Shown here: in pieces, positions 21,501 through 32,505 of the stretch
Position numbering within the stretch: the first letter of the stretch is position 1
How the letters are laid out: each line of letters opens with the position of its first letter
Made by a program: the position numbers and the translations under genes
The notes under the pieces: model-generated
Told to the model about the DNA's origin: nothing
The model's input: only the letters and a program-made list of their open reading frames with translations
The model's database searches: none
Assembly: GCA_010015675.1 (NCBI GenBank)
Contig: ML976987.1
Coordinates: forward strand, 289,873-353,872
Direction: 5' to 3'
DNA length: 64,000 nucleotides
DNA from: Byssothecium circinans
Lineage: Eukaryota; Ascomycota; Dothideomycetes; Pleosporales; Massarinaceae

Positions 21501-23108
21501 CTCCCATCAGAGGAGACAGAAACGATTCTTCAGGGTTATTGCCCTTCGCCCCTCTACGCAATCATTGTCCTTGGATATTTTATCATCGTACAAGAGATTC
21601 TGGAGTTGGATCTTTCAGCCTGTAACTCGAGGGGTGAACGCGGAACAGTTCTACAACTAGCAGTCGAAAGTAATCAGATAGAGCTGGTTCAGAGCTTGCT
21701 TCAAGCAGGTGCAGATCCCAACGCAGAAAGCGGGCCTATGGGGACTGCGCTTGGGGTCGCGATAAATCAGCACTCGGTGACCATGGACACAACAATAGTC
21801 AACACCCTCATTGCAGCCGGTGCAGACGTGAACATGATGGGAAAGCGGGGACTACCGTTACATCAGGCTGCTGCGGATGGGAATCTGATGCTTGCGTCCA
21901 AGCTTCTTAGCAATGGCGCAGACCCGAACAAGGTCGATCATTTGTTTGGCACGGCATTACATGCAGCAATTGCGGGTTGTCATTTGGAAGTTATTGAATT
22001 TCTCCTTAGTTCGAAGGTCAATATTAACGCTACTCAGAGTGTCTTCGGTTCTCCTCACACACTAGCTATGAGTACGTGGAACCCCGAACTTAGCCTATTT
22101 TCTCCGACGGAAAAACGCCAGGCCATTCTAAGAGCGCTCGAATCTCGAGGGGCGAAGGTCTCAACAAGGCTTAACCAAGGTCTCATCTGGAACATGGCTC
22201 TAAATCAGCTCAGATGGCCACATTCATATACTCTTCAATTTCTTTTAGGGTCGGAAATGATCAAAGAAATCGCTGCTCAGAGAGATTGGCCATTCGATCG
22301 TGTCGACATCCATTTCTTCCGACAGGTGTTACTCGCGAACTCTATGTTGACATCGGGCCGAACACTTCAAATGGTCATCGAGAATACTAAGGATAGCGAG
22401 GAATTGAAAATCATGCGGGCGCTGGAACCATATGTATATTGCCAGGAGGCAGAAGAACCAGTTCCATACGAAGTCTTCGACACTCGGTATAGCTACGCCA
22501 AAAGTCTCTTCAGAGCCAGCGTACTTTCAATACTGTTGTCTGTACTTGGATTGTCTTATGCACTGGAGCCCGAGGAAGGCGAATACGGGACTCGCAGGTT
22601 TCTTCTCTTCCTCGTGAGCGTCTGGCGTCGAACAAAAGATTACGAAGATTGTGTGATCGATGCCAATCTTGGGACGGCTCGGAGTGTCCTTGACTTTAAG
22701 GAAGCACTCGTCAAATTGTTCAAGCTTCTGCTTAGATATGTTTCTCGGGTGAATCAAAGTCGAGAAATCAAGCCGGCACGCGCTGCGGTGTTTGAAGAAG
22801 AGACAGCTAAGGTAAAGAGAGCGGAGGAAGCCGTACATCACGAGGCCAGTCGATACCTGCAGGTGAAGAAGTACCGGATGCTGAAGGAGTTACAAGAAGG
22901 TCAAGCGAGTCTGACGACCAAGATGGATGATACCCTGGAGAGAATGAAAGAGTTGGAAAGCAGGCTTTCCAGGCAAGAGGACGGTGATAATCCGTCGGGC
23001 TTGGAAAGAGGTGCTTCCGTCAAGGAGGAGGTAGATGGAGTGGGATGCGAACATGTGGCTGGGAATGTTGGGACTTCTTCGTTGTCGGACAGGCAGTGGT
23101 GGCGATAA
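18565..23108 (+). CDS. NACHT-type STAND NTPase with ankyrin repeats (fungal NLR), 1355 aa
   Basis: Eight exons by hand: 18565-19131, 19179-19392, 19447-19563, 19608-19715, 19764-19946, 20125-20149, 20205-20798 and 20849-23108; they sum to 4068 nt in frame. The acceptor at 19607 could instead be 19610. After a basic, Ser-rich start comes a domain (about residues 75-340) resembling the N-terminal region common before fungal NACHT domains. Then follow Walker A GVAGCGKS (395-402), encoded partly on the 25-nt exon, and Walker B FIVLDGLD (494-501). An NYHGLFLW segment (about 599-606) matches the end of the NACHT module. Ankyrin repeats occupy about 865-1010 (LLQAGADPN, LIAAGADVN, LLSNGADPN). The C-terminus is a charged coiled coil (about 1258-1313). 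Such proteins act in fungal non-self recognition and cell-death control by ATP-driven oligomerisation; the trigger here is unknown. Confidence 0.87.
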
Positions 23109-23831
23109 AATGCAAATTGTGGGTGTGGCGTTCGGCGTTCAATTTTGCCAAGCGGGTGGAATTTGGAAAGTCAGAAGTACGGTAGGGTTGTGGAATCGGC
23201 GTTGTCGGAGGCACCGACGAGTTGAATTGGTTTAATATGACCTCGTGCTTTGCTGCTGAGTTTGGTTTTTTGGGATTGTTTGGAGTGTGCTAAGGGAAGA
23301 TTTTCAGGGTGGATTTGGGACTACTGCGTATATTTTCGTGTTGTTTGGGTTTGCAGTTGGGAGTTTGAGGGCTCTGGACTTTCAGTCACGTTCACGGGTA
23401 CATGATGCACAATTTGGAGGGATCGAGGTAGGATCACTTTTGTGCTTTCCTCATAATGAATTCATGAAGCTTGATTGGTTTGAAAAGGACAAGAGCGAGT
23501 TGGACCGACAATTTAGCGCGAAAGCTTGAGCAGTCTCTTGGAAATGGCCACTTCAATAACTAGATAAAGCCTGGCAGGCCTCGAGTATTGCCTCCCAATG
23601 ATCACAGGGCAGCAATTTTAAGCCTTTCGTGCCCATAAATTAGATGAGTGTTGCGTTACGAAAAAAGCTTGTTGACATTCCGACGCGTTGAGGCCTCATA
23701 TTTTCCACATTCCAAGCTAGGCGCGAACTCCTCATAAGACACACACACCCCTTCGATCGTAAACTCCCATTTCGTTCACTTCCTGTCAAAACGCACCATC
23801 TCGGATTCGAAGCACGCATCACTCGCCCAGG
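23109..23831. other. Intergenic stretch
   Basis: 3' flank of the NLR gene and promoter side of the WSC gene. Only short frames with no domain. Confidence 0.45.
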
Positions 23832-25281
23832 ATGAAGGCCTTCTCCTTCATCTTGGTTTCGCCCCTTGTGGGAGCCTTTCCCAATATCTTCTCTTCTGGC
23901 GACAAAGCACCTGTTCAACGCATTCCTTCTCCTCAACCTGCCACAAACATCCCCGCCGGATGGCGTTACCATGGCTGCTGTAAGTCCAAGCAAAGTTTTC
24001 CTCACAGAGCTTCCTCAACACACACCCTCGCACCTCGTTTTCCCACGACATATTCCACCCCTCCTAACGCAAATTACTCACGAAACAAACCACAACAGAT
24101 CTCGACAACGAACCCACAACCCCCGTTCTCGGCAAAGTCATCAACGGTGACAGCATCGTAACAGCCTGGGCCGAAAATATCAATATCCTCCAGAGCACCG
24201 CGTCCCTCTGCCTCACTCAATGCAACGACGCCAAGTACCCATGGGGTGGCATGAAAGGAGATAGTTGCTACTGCTCATCCGAGAAGAAGCCCCTTGGCGC
24301 TCCGGTAGAGGAAGCTTGCTCACTCGCCTGCAACGGAGCCAATGAAGAGGCATGCGGCAGTCCCGATACGAACTATATCTCCGTGTATACAAACGACCAA
24401 ACGTATACCCCGCCGCATACCGCAGAGGTTTTCAATACAGAGGGATGGAGCTATAGTGAGTACAAGCAATCGCACTAACCCCAACCGGACGCCCGCCTTG
24501 GTCCCCTTCTCGTAGCATCCATCTAGCCTAACCCCTCCTCGAAAGGAAACTTCACTGACCAAGTCCCCTTCCTCTCCTACCAGAGGGCTGCTACTCCGAT
24601 GACCCGCCGCGCTCATCCATCACCTTCGCCGGCTCGGGAGCCAACGTCGACGCTAAAGTCTGCACCGACTTCTGCAGCAGTGCCTACGCCGTGATCCACC
24701 AATTCGTCCCCAGATACGCTGCCGCCGGCGGAGAAACGGGTCAGGATTGCTTCTGTTCGGCGACCATGTCGGATAGTGCTTCGATTGTGCCGTTCTGTGT
24801 TACGCCGTGCGCGAACAATAAGTCCGAGGCTTGCGGTGGCACGAAGAGGATCTCGGTGTATGAGTTCGAACCGGAGGTATGTTTTGATTGTTCGAGTTTT
24901 TTTGTTTTCCTTTTGTTCTGACTTTTGTATTTGTGGTAGCCTGAACCGGAACCTGAACCCGAGCCTGAACCCGAACCCGAACCCGAACCGGAGCCCGAAT
25001 TAGAGGATGATTGTCCGGTATGCTTGTGTTTTTCCTTCGCCTCCTCGAGATTGTGCTCAAATGCTCTGTGCTCTGTGATTACGTGCCTGCGTGACTTGGT
25101 GAAGTTCAAGGTAAGTCGTATGCGCTGTGTGTCAATGCATATGAGGTGTCGGTTTGTTCGATGTGAGTGGATGTGGAGGGTTGGGGGGAGGATAGTGAAG
25201 CGGGTTTGGGGGAGGGATGGCGGAATTAGGTCTAGAATGGAAGGTGTTATACAATTTCTTGATGTCCTAACAGTGTTGTGA
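23832..25281 (+). CDS. Secreted protein with two WSC domains and an EP-repeat tail
   Basis: Exons 23832-23979, 24099-24455, 24584-24876 and 24940 onward (introns 119, 128 and 63 bp). The N-terminus is a short hydrophobic signal peptide (MKAFSFILVSPLVGAFP). WSC domain 1 begins GWRYHGCY, formed across the first intron, and contains SLCLTQC and GDSCYCS. WSC domain 2 begins KGCYSDDPP, formed across the second intron, with the same cysteine pattern (CTDFCSS, DCFCSA, CVTPC). WSC domains bind cell-wall glucan and occur in stress sensors and secreted wall proteins. After them come about ten Glu-Pro pairs. The C-terminal end is uncertain: the frame is open to a TGA at 25279, but a GTATGC donor at 25018 or a GTAAGT at about 25110 could shorten it. 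No transmembrane helix is visible, so it is probably not a Wsc1-type sensor. Confidence 0.75.
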
Positions 25282-25489
25282 GGTCTTGTGTGTCAGTGAT
25301 AGTGCCATTTGTTTGCAATGATCTTGCAAGGGTAAGAAGTGGATGGTGCGCATAAGAGAAGAATATATTAACGCCTCGCACTCAATGAAAATGAGTCAAT
25401 GATAAAGATCAAAAGTATTTACAAGAAAAGGGCTAGTGTAGCTCAGTCCCATCACGACCACATCGCTGGTTAGCGACCAGCCAGACGAT

Positions 25490-26635
25490 CTAGCAAGAAG
25501 CGCCGGAAGGCACGTTGGTGCACTTGGTGCTCTTCTTTCCACCCGAGACGGCCGCATCCCACTTCCAGCCAGAGCAGGATCCCTTGCCACAGAGAATGTA
25601 AACGGGGGTAGCACCAGACGCTACGGTGCCCTTTATACGGCTGATAGTAAGGTCGGTGATTGGCACACCGGTGGTGGCCGTACCAGTCGGGCTGCCATTC
25701 TCATAGTCCTGCTCAATGACGATGCCGTACTTGGTGATACCCGAGAGCGTAATGTCCTTGTAGGTGACGTTCTTAACTGAACCCGTAGCATTGTACACCG
25801 TCTTGATACGGACACCGTTCTGCGAGTTGGAGATGGTGGAAGATTCAATGACAACACCACTGACGTCGTTGTTGGAACGACCGCCGACGGAGCCGATGGA
25901 AATACCGTGACTGCCCGAGCATTTGCCGTTGACGAAGTGAATGTTGGTTCCGGAGTTGATGGCGAGGCAGTCATCTTGGTTCTTGATGTTGGCGTTGGAG
26001 ATGGTGATGCCAGAGGAGGAACCGACGTCGAAGGCATCGGTGTTGTGGCCACCAGTGTCGGTGTCACCGGCTGTATTGTCGATGCTGATGCTATCAAGGA
26101 CCACGTCGGTGGCGGTATTGATGGAGAAACCTTGGACCGGGGTGTTCTTGACGTTCAAGCCAGAGATGGAGGATTGCTTGAGGGAGTGGGCGTAGAAGAA
26201 CTGGGGATGTTAGACCTTTCGCTTTCGGTTGTCAAGAGTGACGGAGGAACTTACCTTGGGCTTGGTCTTGCCGCCATTGCTGCCCTTACCGTCCCACCAC
26301 TTGGGACCGTTTCCGTCGATCAGGCTACCGGAAGCACCCTTGACCGTGATTTTGGTACCAGAGACAGAGATGAGAGGACCCTCCCACTCCTTGTAGCCGA
26401 AGGTAGTGGTTCCCTGAAAGATGACAGTGGTGCCGTCGTTAAGTTTGGTCATGTCAAGCGTGGTACCAGCCGGCACAGCAATGTTGTTCAATACAATGGT
26501 AGTGCAAGAAGTCTTTGACTTGATAGCGGTGGCGGCGTCAGTGAAAGTGCAGGAAGCACGCTCAGAGAGGGCCGGTGCGGCAGCTACAAGAGCGCCAGCC
26601 CCTAAGAATAGAGCAGAAAGATGGGCAGCAACCAT
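25490..26635 (-). CDS. Secreted endopolygalacturonase (GH28), 363 aa
   Basis: Exon 1 is 26635-26255 and exon 2 is 26200-25490, with a 54-bp intron. The ATG at 26635 starts a classical signal peptide ([20 protein letters not shown]). The four GH28 signatures are present: NTD (180-182, within HNTDAFDVG), DD (203-204, QDDCLA), GxHG (GSHGISIG, His about 225) and RIK (248-250). The two motif aspartates and D182 are the catalytic acids that cut alpha-1,4-galacturonan in pectin. Length matches fungal endo-enzymes. Cysteines at the C-terminus (ending GASC) fit the conserved disulphides. It is a secreted plant cell-wall-degrading enzyme and implies contact with plant material. It is convergent with the WSC gene. 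Confidence 0.95.
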
Positions 26636-27725
26636 CTCGAAGAAGAATTGAAGTAGAGACAAAAGAGTATGGAAGTTAAGGAGTGGAGGCGATGGTGGTA
26701 TTCTAGAAGGCTTAACACGGGGTACTTATACCATGGACGAATGCGCTTGACTAAACGGATAGGACGGAAGTTTAGACAAGCATTTGCGCCAATATCGGGC
26801 AAGTCCCAAGAAAGCTTGTCTTTGCTTAGTGGGGCTTGTTTCCTTTGATGATGAAGGGGCCGATGCGAAATGAAATGCTCCACTGCGAGTAAGGTAGTTC
26901 ATACCGAGATATCGATGGCGGCCCTAGACTTTGCGAAGGCCGAGTGGGAAGATCTGTGATCATTCCGTAAGTTCCACCACACATCTCCTTGCGCAGAGTT
27001 ACGAGGTGCGTCTAGAGGCTATTCGAATGGTTGTACGAGCATCGCATTATCTCGCGTTTCCCACCCCCAAAACAATCATCTCGTCTCGTTGGTGGAACTA
27101 AGAAACCTCCGCTCCAGTAGATTGCGGGGATCATGGTGCGACAAGCGGGTGGATAAATTGCGGCACCACGACGCCACATACAACAGGGGCAGCTCGGAGA
27201 TTGTGCCTAGGAAAGAATTGAGATGCAAGAGCTGGTGGAGAGATGGATAGCATGAGGTGGAGAGGAGAAGTTTAAGACGAAATATCAAAATAAGCTAAAG
27301 AGTGAGAGTGCGCTAGGCTAATCTAGTGTTAGCGTAACTGCGTCCACGTGACGCATTACGCGTCTTCAATAAACGTCTGTTCATCATCCCGAAATTCTTC
27401 CATCAATGTTAGCACCCTCGCGAATCCCTCAATCGTTATTCTCCCTAATATGTGGCCGGAAAAGATTACCATCCACATCATATGACCAGGACAACTCGAG
27501 CTGTGTTAGCACAGCGCACATATAAGAATAACCACTAAGCGTACTTTCATTCTAAGCTATCTACTAGGGTACCGTTAGAGTTTCTAAGTATGTCTGTCAT
27601 TCCTTGTGCATTCCTTTTTAAGTTTTAATCCGTCCTGGAAGCAGAGTATGCAGCATGCCAAAGACCATATTAACTCGTCATATCAATCGCTCATTAACTA
27701 GGGACCATCTTAAGCACCACGCCTT
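26636..27725. other. Intergenic stretch
   Basis: Promoter side of the polygalacturonase, with a TTATACC-like box near 26726, followed by about 900 bp with only one short minus-strand frame (27076-27288) that has no domain. Nothing else recognised. Confidence 0.45.
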
Positions 27726-28991
27726 CTATACCAGCTTGCGCCGCTTCCTGCCGCCCTCTATACTCTCCCAAGGGTTCGAGCTTGAACCCCGAGCAAGCAA
27801 TAGCCTCTCAACTCGCATCTTCCCATAATCCCTAGCGACCTTCAATAGTGTTGATCTGTCACGTTGTCTCTGGTTCATAGATGCACCAGCGTCCAGAACC
27901 TCTATTACGACTTCCAGAGAGCCGTATATAATAGCAATCGTAAGAGGGGTATAGTCTTTCATCCCAATGTCAGGGCTTATGCCACGTAGGCTGAGTAGTT
28001 CCCAGATAATTGGAATTGACTTTCGCTCACAAGCTTTCTGGAACACTCCTTGGACCACCTTTAAGCCATTGCCAGGCACCTTCATCTGAAGGATATGACG
28101 GACGGAGACCAGCTTCTCGGTGTCGTTTTCTACAGCGAGAGTAAGCCATTTATTGTAGTCCACCTTCAGTGCCTCGCGGATCGCTCTATCCCAAAACGCG
28201 AGTAGAGCGTTAAGGGTGCGGATATCTTCGCGCTCTATGGCGCTTTTCAACGCCTTTGTAAATTCGCCGACATATCCCCGCCCAGAGTAGATGCCTGGGA
28301 AACCTTCAGTGTAACAGCGACACCAGAATTTGTAGCTGGATGTTGGTTGATCCTTGATTTCCTGCATGTATTCCGAAATAGCCTCAATAATGTCGACGTA
28401 GCCATTCTCAGCGGCAGGCAGGAGAGAATCTCCAAAGAACCATTTTTGGCTGTGTTCCGAGATCTGTGGAAGGTAGGACTTCATCTGATCCACATTTCCT
28501 AGCATCGCCGCGATGCTGATTTGATCCTTCGCATCATTCGCTTCTTGGCTCGGGTCTCCTAGGCCACAAAGAAAAACGACATAGTTGCGAGGCGACTAGC
28601 TGTTGACAAGTATCTTGCACAACTGCTCATGATAATCGTCCCTCTCCTTGTCCGTCTTGAAACCACGCTGTTCTCCTACCCAATGTGCCATGTTTTTGAC
28701 TTTGTTAGGTAGGAAAGGATCAGCGTCTCGAAGAGCTTTGGTGCGCCAGAACAGCGTCATGCGCATCAAGAAAGGTCGCAGGTTGTTGTTGTCACCGATT
28801 TTGAAGCTGTCGAGGATTTCGAGGGGTTGTTTGGCAACGAGGTCGTATTTGATCTCGACTGCGAATGCGCGGCATGTTGTGCGTAACTTCCGTGCTTCAC
28901 GAGCACCGGCCGCCGAAACAAGGTGATGGATCACATGCTGGAATGTCTCCGTCGGTAGGTTGAGCAAGGGCGATTTCGCGTTGGCTGTCAT
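27726..28991 (-). pseudogene. F-box-like/ankyrin family member 1, amber-interrupted
   Basis: The start is placed at the ATG at 28991 because all relatives begin a few residues before the LPxExF box (here LLNLPTETFQHVIHHLV). The frame is uninterrupted in phase from 28991 to 27726 except for one TAG at 28596-28598. Protein-like sequence continues directly after it (SPRNYVVFLCGLGDPS) and into ankyrin-like repeats (YTPLTIAIIYGSLEVVIEVLDAGA). The N-terminal module has the family's FWRTKAL..DADPFLPNKV segment. There is no intron. A single CAG-to-TAG change, as RIP or random mutation would give, explains it; a sequencing error is the alternative. With the stop the product would be only 131 aa, with the F-box-like part but no repeats. 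Confidence 0.75.
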
Positions 28992-30045
28992 CGTGAGGGT
29001 CGTTTCGGTGTTGATAGTGCCGACTTGTGCCAGTGTTGTTGTGCGCTCGAGGCTTGGATCGCGTGGTGAGTGGAGGGATCGATCGAACCTTGGGGTTGAG
29101 GGCGGAGGATATGAAGAGTGTGGAGTATGAGCAGTGTGGAATTTATAGTGTGTAGGCATGGCCATGACGTTCTCAGTTAAATCCGTGCCTATCCTTGCAT
29201 AGAGAGATTGATGGCATGTGACGTGTTTGGCTGGCTGGGCTTTGGATACGTCCCTCGAAATTTACCCCAAATCGGCCGATCATAATAAATGATGTCTTAC
29301 ACAGGGCTCCAATTCTTCCTTTCTCCTTATTCCTGGATCATCCATTTTATTAGCATAGTTGTTCAACATACGTGAATATACGCGACCATCCATAACTTTC
29401 GGCTACTAGGAATAAGGTAGGGCCGAGATCTCCGATTTTACGTTAGGGAAACCTATTTATGGATAGGAAAGCGTGAGATACATATATATAATTCGCAGTT
29501 TTTCTACGTATTTCTTATTGCCAGTATATCCATCATTATCTTTAAACCCTAATGCTATCGACTATATAGACCTACCTAAGGCTAATGTAAAACTGAAACA
29601 GTCGGAATATAAAGCTACCTGTAATAAGCACCGAAGGGATAGTAATCCTCTCGCAGAAAACATGGGCAAGCCATATCTTTGAAAAAAGATTTGAAGTTAA
29701 CATTTAAATATAACTTAACTAGTTAAGCCCTTAAAAGCATGTATATACCTCTAAGAACAGCACAGTAATATGAGTCCTAAAACATAAGTAGGCGAATCCA
29801 TATGCATAGTCATAAGGTGGAATCAAGATTTTTGTGAATATTATATTTAGAGAAGAGATCGAGATACTAAGCAAGTGCAGGTACCTAACCTGGACTGTTT
29901 GGGTTCACACTAAGGTCTTACGTGCATGCAGTGTTGAGAACCCAAGAGCCTCCAAAGAGCAAGCAAGCCCAACTATTTGAGCCTCGCAAAGGAAGCTAGT
30001 GCAACAATCCCACGTAGCAACTCATACAAGTGTACCAATGCAAGC
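28992..30045. other. Intergenic AT-rich stretch
   Basis: The part just upstream of family member 1 carries TTTATAGTG at about 29140. The part 29250-29900 is AT-rich with TA-rich words (CCTATTTATGG, CTACCTGTAATAAG) that look like old RIP-degraded repeat, but no family can be named. Confidence 0.45.
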
Positions 30046-31416
30046 TTAGCCCCTGCGTGGTTTGTTTTTCGCATTCCACGCGTCCTCCCATGTTTGGACC
30101 TCATAGCCCTGCTTCTCCCGTACATCCTTCAACAACTGGAAGAATTCGCGGCTACGAGACCCGACGAGGCGCACTCGGACATCACCCAGGTCGGGATTCT
30201 TGTTCAGCAAGGCCCGCGCAATATCTTCTCTCCGACGTGCCAGAGCATACTCAATGGCAGATGCATTATCCGGAATAGTTCTCAGATTGACATCCGCGCC
30301 TGCGTCAAGCACAGCGTTGACAATTGCTAGCGTACCGTAGCGGACCGCGCCGACAAGCGGTGTGAAATAGTTGCCCAAATAGTTGATGGGCATGCCGTTG
30401 TTCTCGTGATCGATCAGAGCTTCCACTAGGGCGGTATTGGATGTGTCACAAGCGCTCAGGAAATTGGCTGTGCTAACAACGAAATTTGTCAACCGTGGTA
30501 AGCCCATAACAAGCCGAACGATATCAGCCCTCTCAGTCCTGATTGCTTCTAACAGCCACATATCGATGATGGGAGGACCTAGAGGGGCCTTCGAGTCTTT
30601 GAGGTGTTTGAGATACAAGTCCCACATCGAGCGAATGGATCCAACGTCGTTGGTGCGGATGGCGGTGTGAAATGCACCATTGAACCTCTTGCCTTGATGG
30701 TGCGTAATGAAGCCTTGTCTCCCAGCAGAGGAGACGTTGGCTGCCTTCATCTCGCTCAACTTGGCGTTGATGGTGTCGATCATTCGAGAATCGCCCCGAA
30801 GTGCGGCGGCGCGGAGAGGCCAGTCGCCGAACATAGTGTCGCCGTTCCATTGCGTTGAATCAGGATTGATGAACTCATCCATGAGCCGCTTGACCAGATC
30901 TGTAGCACCTACAGCAATGGCCGCACCAAGCTTTCCTTGCGGTGTCAGGACCTCATCTGGAATATTGAGGCGACTGTTGAAGTAGATACGTCCCTTCCAG
31001 GGCACAATATCCCACTGAAAGACACGATTCAGGTGCCTACGATCGTAGCTGCACATAACCAACTGGCAGACCTTCTCAAGTTGAGCATCTTTCTCTCGAG
31101 CAGGAGTGTTGAGCTCGCTGTATAGATACTGCATCATCTCGTTGACCTTGTTCGGGAGTACGGGATCTGCGTCGAGAAGTTTCTTGCTGCGATAGAAGAG
31201 ATACAGCCCCGGATTGTCGATCAGAATTTTAGTTCCTTCGCTTGTGGAACGTATGGTAGCTGTGTCACAGTCGCGTAACAGTATCTGTTCCATCTCCCAC
31301 TTGGATGTCGGGCTACCATTTCCAACTTTCCATGCTTCAGCGAAGCCATTCAATGACGCAACGATTTGATCTACAAACCGGAAGAAGTTCTCGGTTGGCA
31401 GTTTGATCTGACTCAT
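30046..31416 (-). CDS. F-box-like/ankyrin family member 2, intact, 456 aa
   Basis: A single exon. The start is the ATG at 31416 (MSQIKLPTENFFRFVDQIV); the upstream in-frame extension is a Thr/His-rich translation of a GT-rich microsatellite and is rejected. The N-terminal box is followed by the family's LYLFYRSKKLLDADPVLPNKVNEMM-type segment (about residues 70-95). Ankyrin-like repeats cover the second half (TPLVGAVRYGTLAIVNAVLDAGADVN near the end). The AEAWKL..VCRTFAAEI segment typical of the paralogs is diverged here. I infer a substrate adaptor of an SCF-type ubiquitin ligase with ankyrin repeats reading the target, but Skp1 binding cannot be shown from sequence. Confidence 0.75.
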   Translation of the reverse strand: MSQIKLPTENFFRFVDQIVASLNGFAEAWKVGNGSPTSKWEMEQILLRDCDTATIRSTSEGTKILIDNPGLYLFYRSKKLLDADPVLPNKVNEMMQYLYSELNTPAREKDAQLEKVCQLVMCSYDRRHLNRVFQWDIVPWKGRIYFNSRLNIPDEVLTPQGKLGAAIAVGATDLVKRLMDEFINPDSTQWNGDTMFGDWPLRAAALRGDSRMIDTINAKLSEMKAANVSSAGRQGFITHHQGKRFNGAFHTAIRTNDVGSIRSMWDLYLKHLKDSKAPLGPPIIDMWLLEAIRTERADIVRLVMGLPRLTNFVVSTANFLSACDTSNTALVEALIDHENNGMPINYLGNYFTPLVGAVRYGTLAIVNAVLDAGADVNLRTIPDNASAIEYALARRREDIARALLNKNPDLGDVRVRLVGSRSREFFQLLKDVREKQGYEVQTWEDAWNAKNKPRRG

Positions 31417-32505
31417 ATTTCTAGGAACCGTGTGGTGGTCAGTAAGAAGCTGGAGTATAGAATGGTTGATATTCGGGTTAGGGGTGTAATACCGGTGTTT
31501 GCGTGTGAGTATGAAAGAGGTAGTGTTGTGTTGTGGTATTGTTGTGCTGTGGTGTTGTTGTGTTGTTGTGTTATAAAAGTAGTCGAGGGAAATAGCGGGG
31601 TTTATATACTTACGTGCACGGGGACTCTGAGAATCACGTGCTTTTGCCACCGCTCTCTGATTCGTTGCGTCTCACTGACCCCTAGAATAGTGGTTTCACA
31701 ATGCTCCGCGAGTACTGTTGAATCTACATTGTGAAGATCTACAAAGTCATTCTACAATGTAAGACTACAACGGTTCTGAACTATACTGAACTGTCCCTCT
31801 TGGTTAGGTACCCTTATCACGTGGCCCCACAATTTCTGTATATGGCCTTGATTCCTGACTCTCCTTAATATGTCACTTCACTCACTCTCTCTCATAGATG
31901 CTCACAGTGCCTCTATACCGTGTTACTCACAATGTTAAAAGTTGTTGGCTAAATTATCAAATTGTTTTTCGCTATTCTTATTTCAGTAACGTATAAGAAT
32001 CTCTACAATGTCAGCAAACGCTTCTCTGTATTCCTTAAGTGTAGATTGTTAATGAAGTCTCTCTTTTGCTCTACACAATGTAACAAGGAAGATGCGTACA
32101 GGGGTGTTTAAACTGCAGAATGTAGTACCAAGATACATCAGTGATCTGTACTTTGAGCCTAGATCTAAATTGGCATAGCTTTCAGTGCGTGTTTGAAAGA
32201 AGCTCCAACGAGGGAACGAAAAAATTTCGCATTCAAACATGTTAGGGCATCTATCCAACGGCCTCATCCACAGTGAAGACTGACAATCGTCCAAGCGCAC
32301 AGATAAGAGCGGAAACCAATTCACACTCCAGTTATGTCACCCCTCAAACGCCGATAGGTCCAGTGCCGCCCCCAGATACCAGATATCTAAAGGTTAACAC
32401 AACTAAATTTGAAACATTTGACAACGCTTTCCATAGTTCGACATTGAGAACATGCTAATACACTCGCACGAGTGCTAGATACCGCGGCTGTCGAGTTCCC
32501 TAGTC
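31417..32505. other. Intergenic stretch with microsatellite
   Basis: Contains a TATATA box near 31600, ACGTG words at 31612-31640, and the microsatellite listed separately. Short words ACATTGT/ACAATGT occur in inverted orientation around 31725-31760 and again near 32030 and 32075. No gene. Confidence 0.45.
31522..31572. repeat. GTTGT-rich microsatellite
   Basis: About 50 bp of irregular TGTTG/GTTGT repeats in the leader of family member 2. Confidence 0.8.

Noticed and set aside
25907..26518. A 203-codon plus-strand frame opposite the polygalacturonase
   Set aside because: Antisense shadow of a gene with all four GH28 motifs.
28596..28598. Programmed stop-codon readthrough in the F-box/ankyrin family
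   Set aside because: The following bases (TCG, GAT, GAT) do not match known fungal readthrough contexts, the stops are at different alignment positions, and an intact member uses TAG as its normal end.
31417..31650. N-terminal extension of family member 2 by 78 residues
   Set aside because: It translates a microsatellite and leader; all relatives start just before the LPxExF box, as the ATG at 31416 does.
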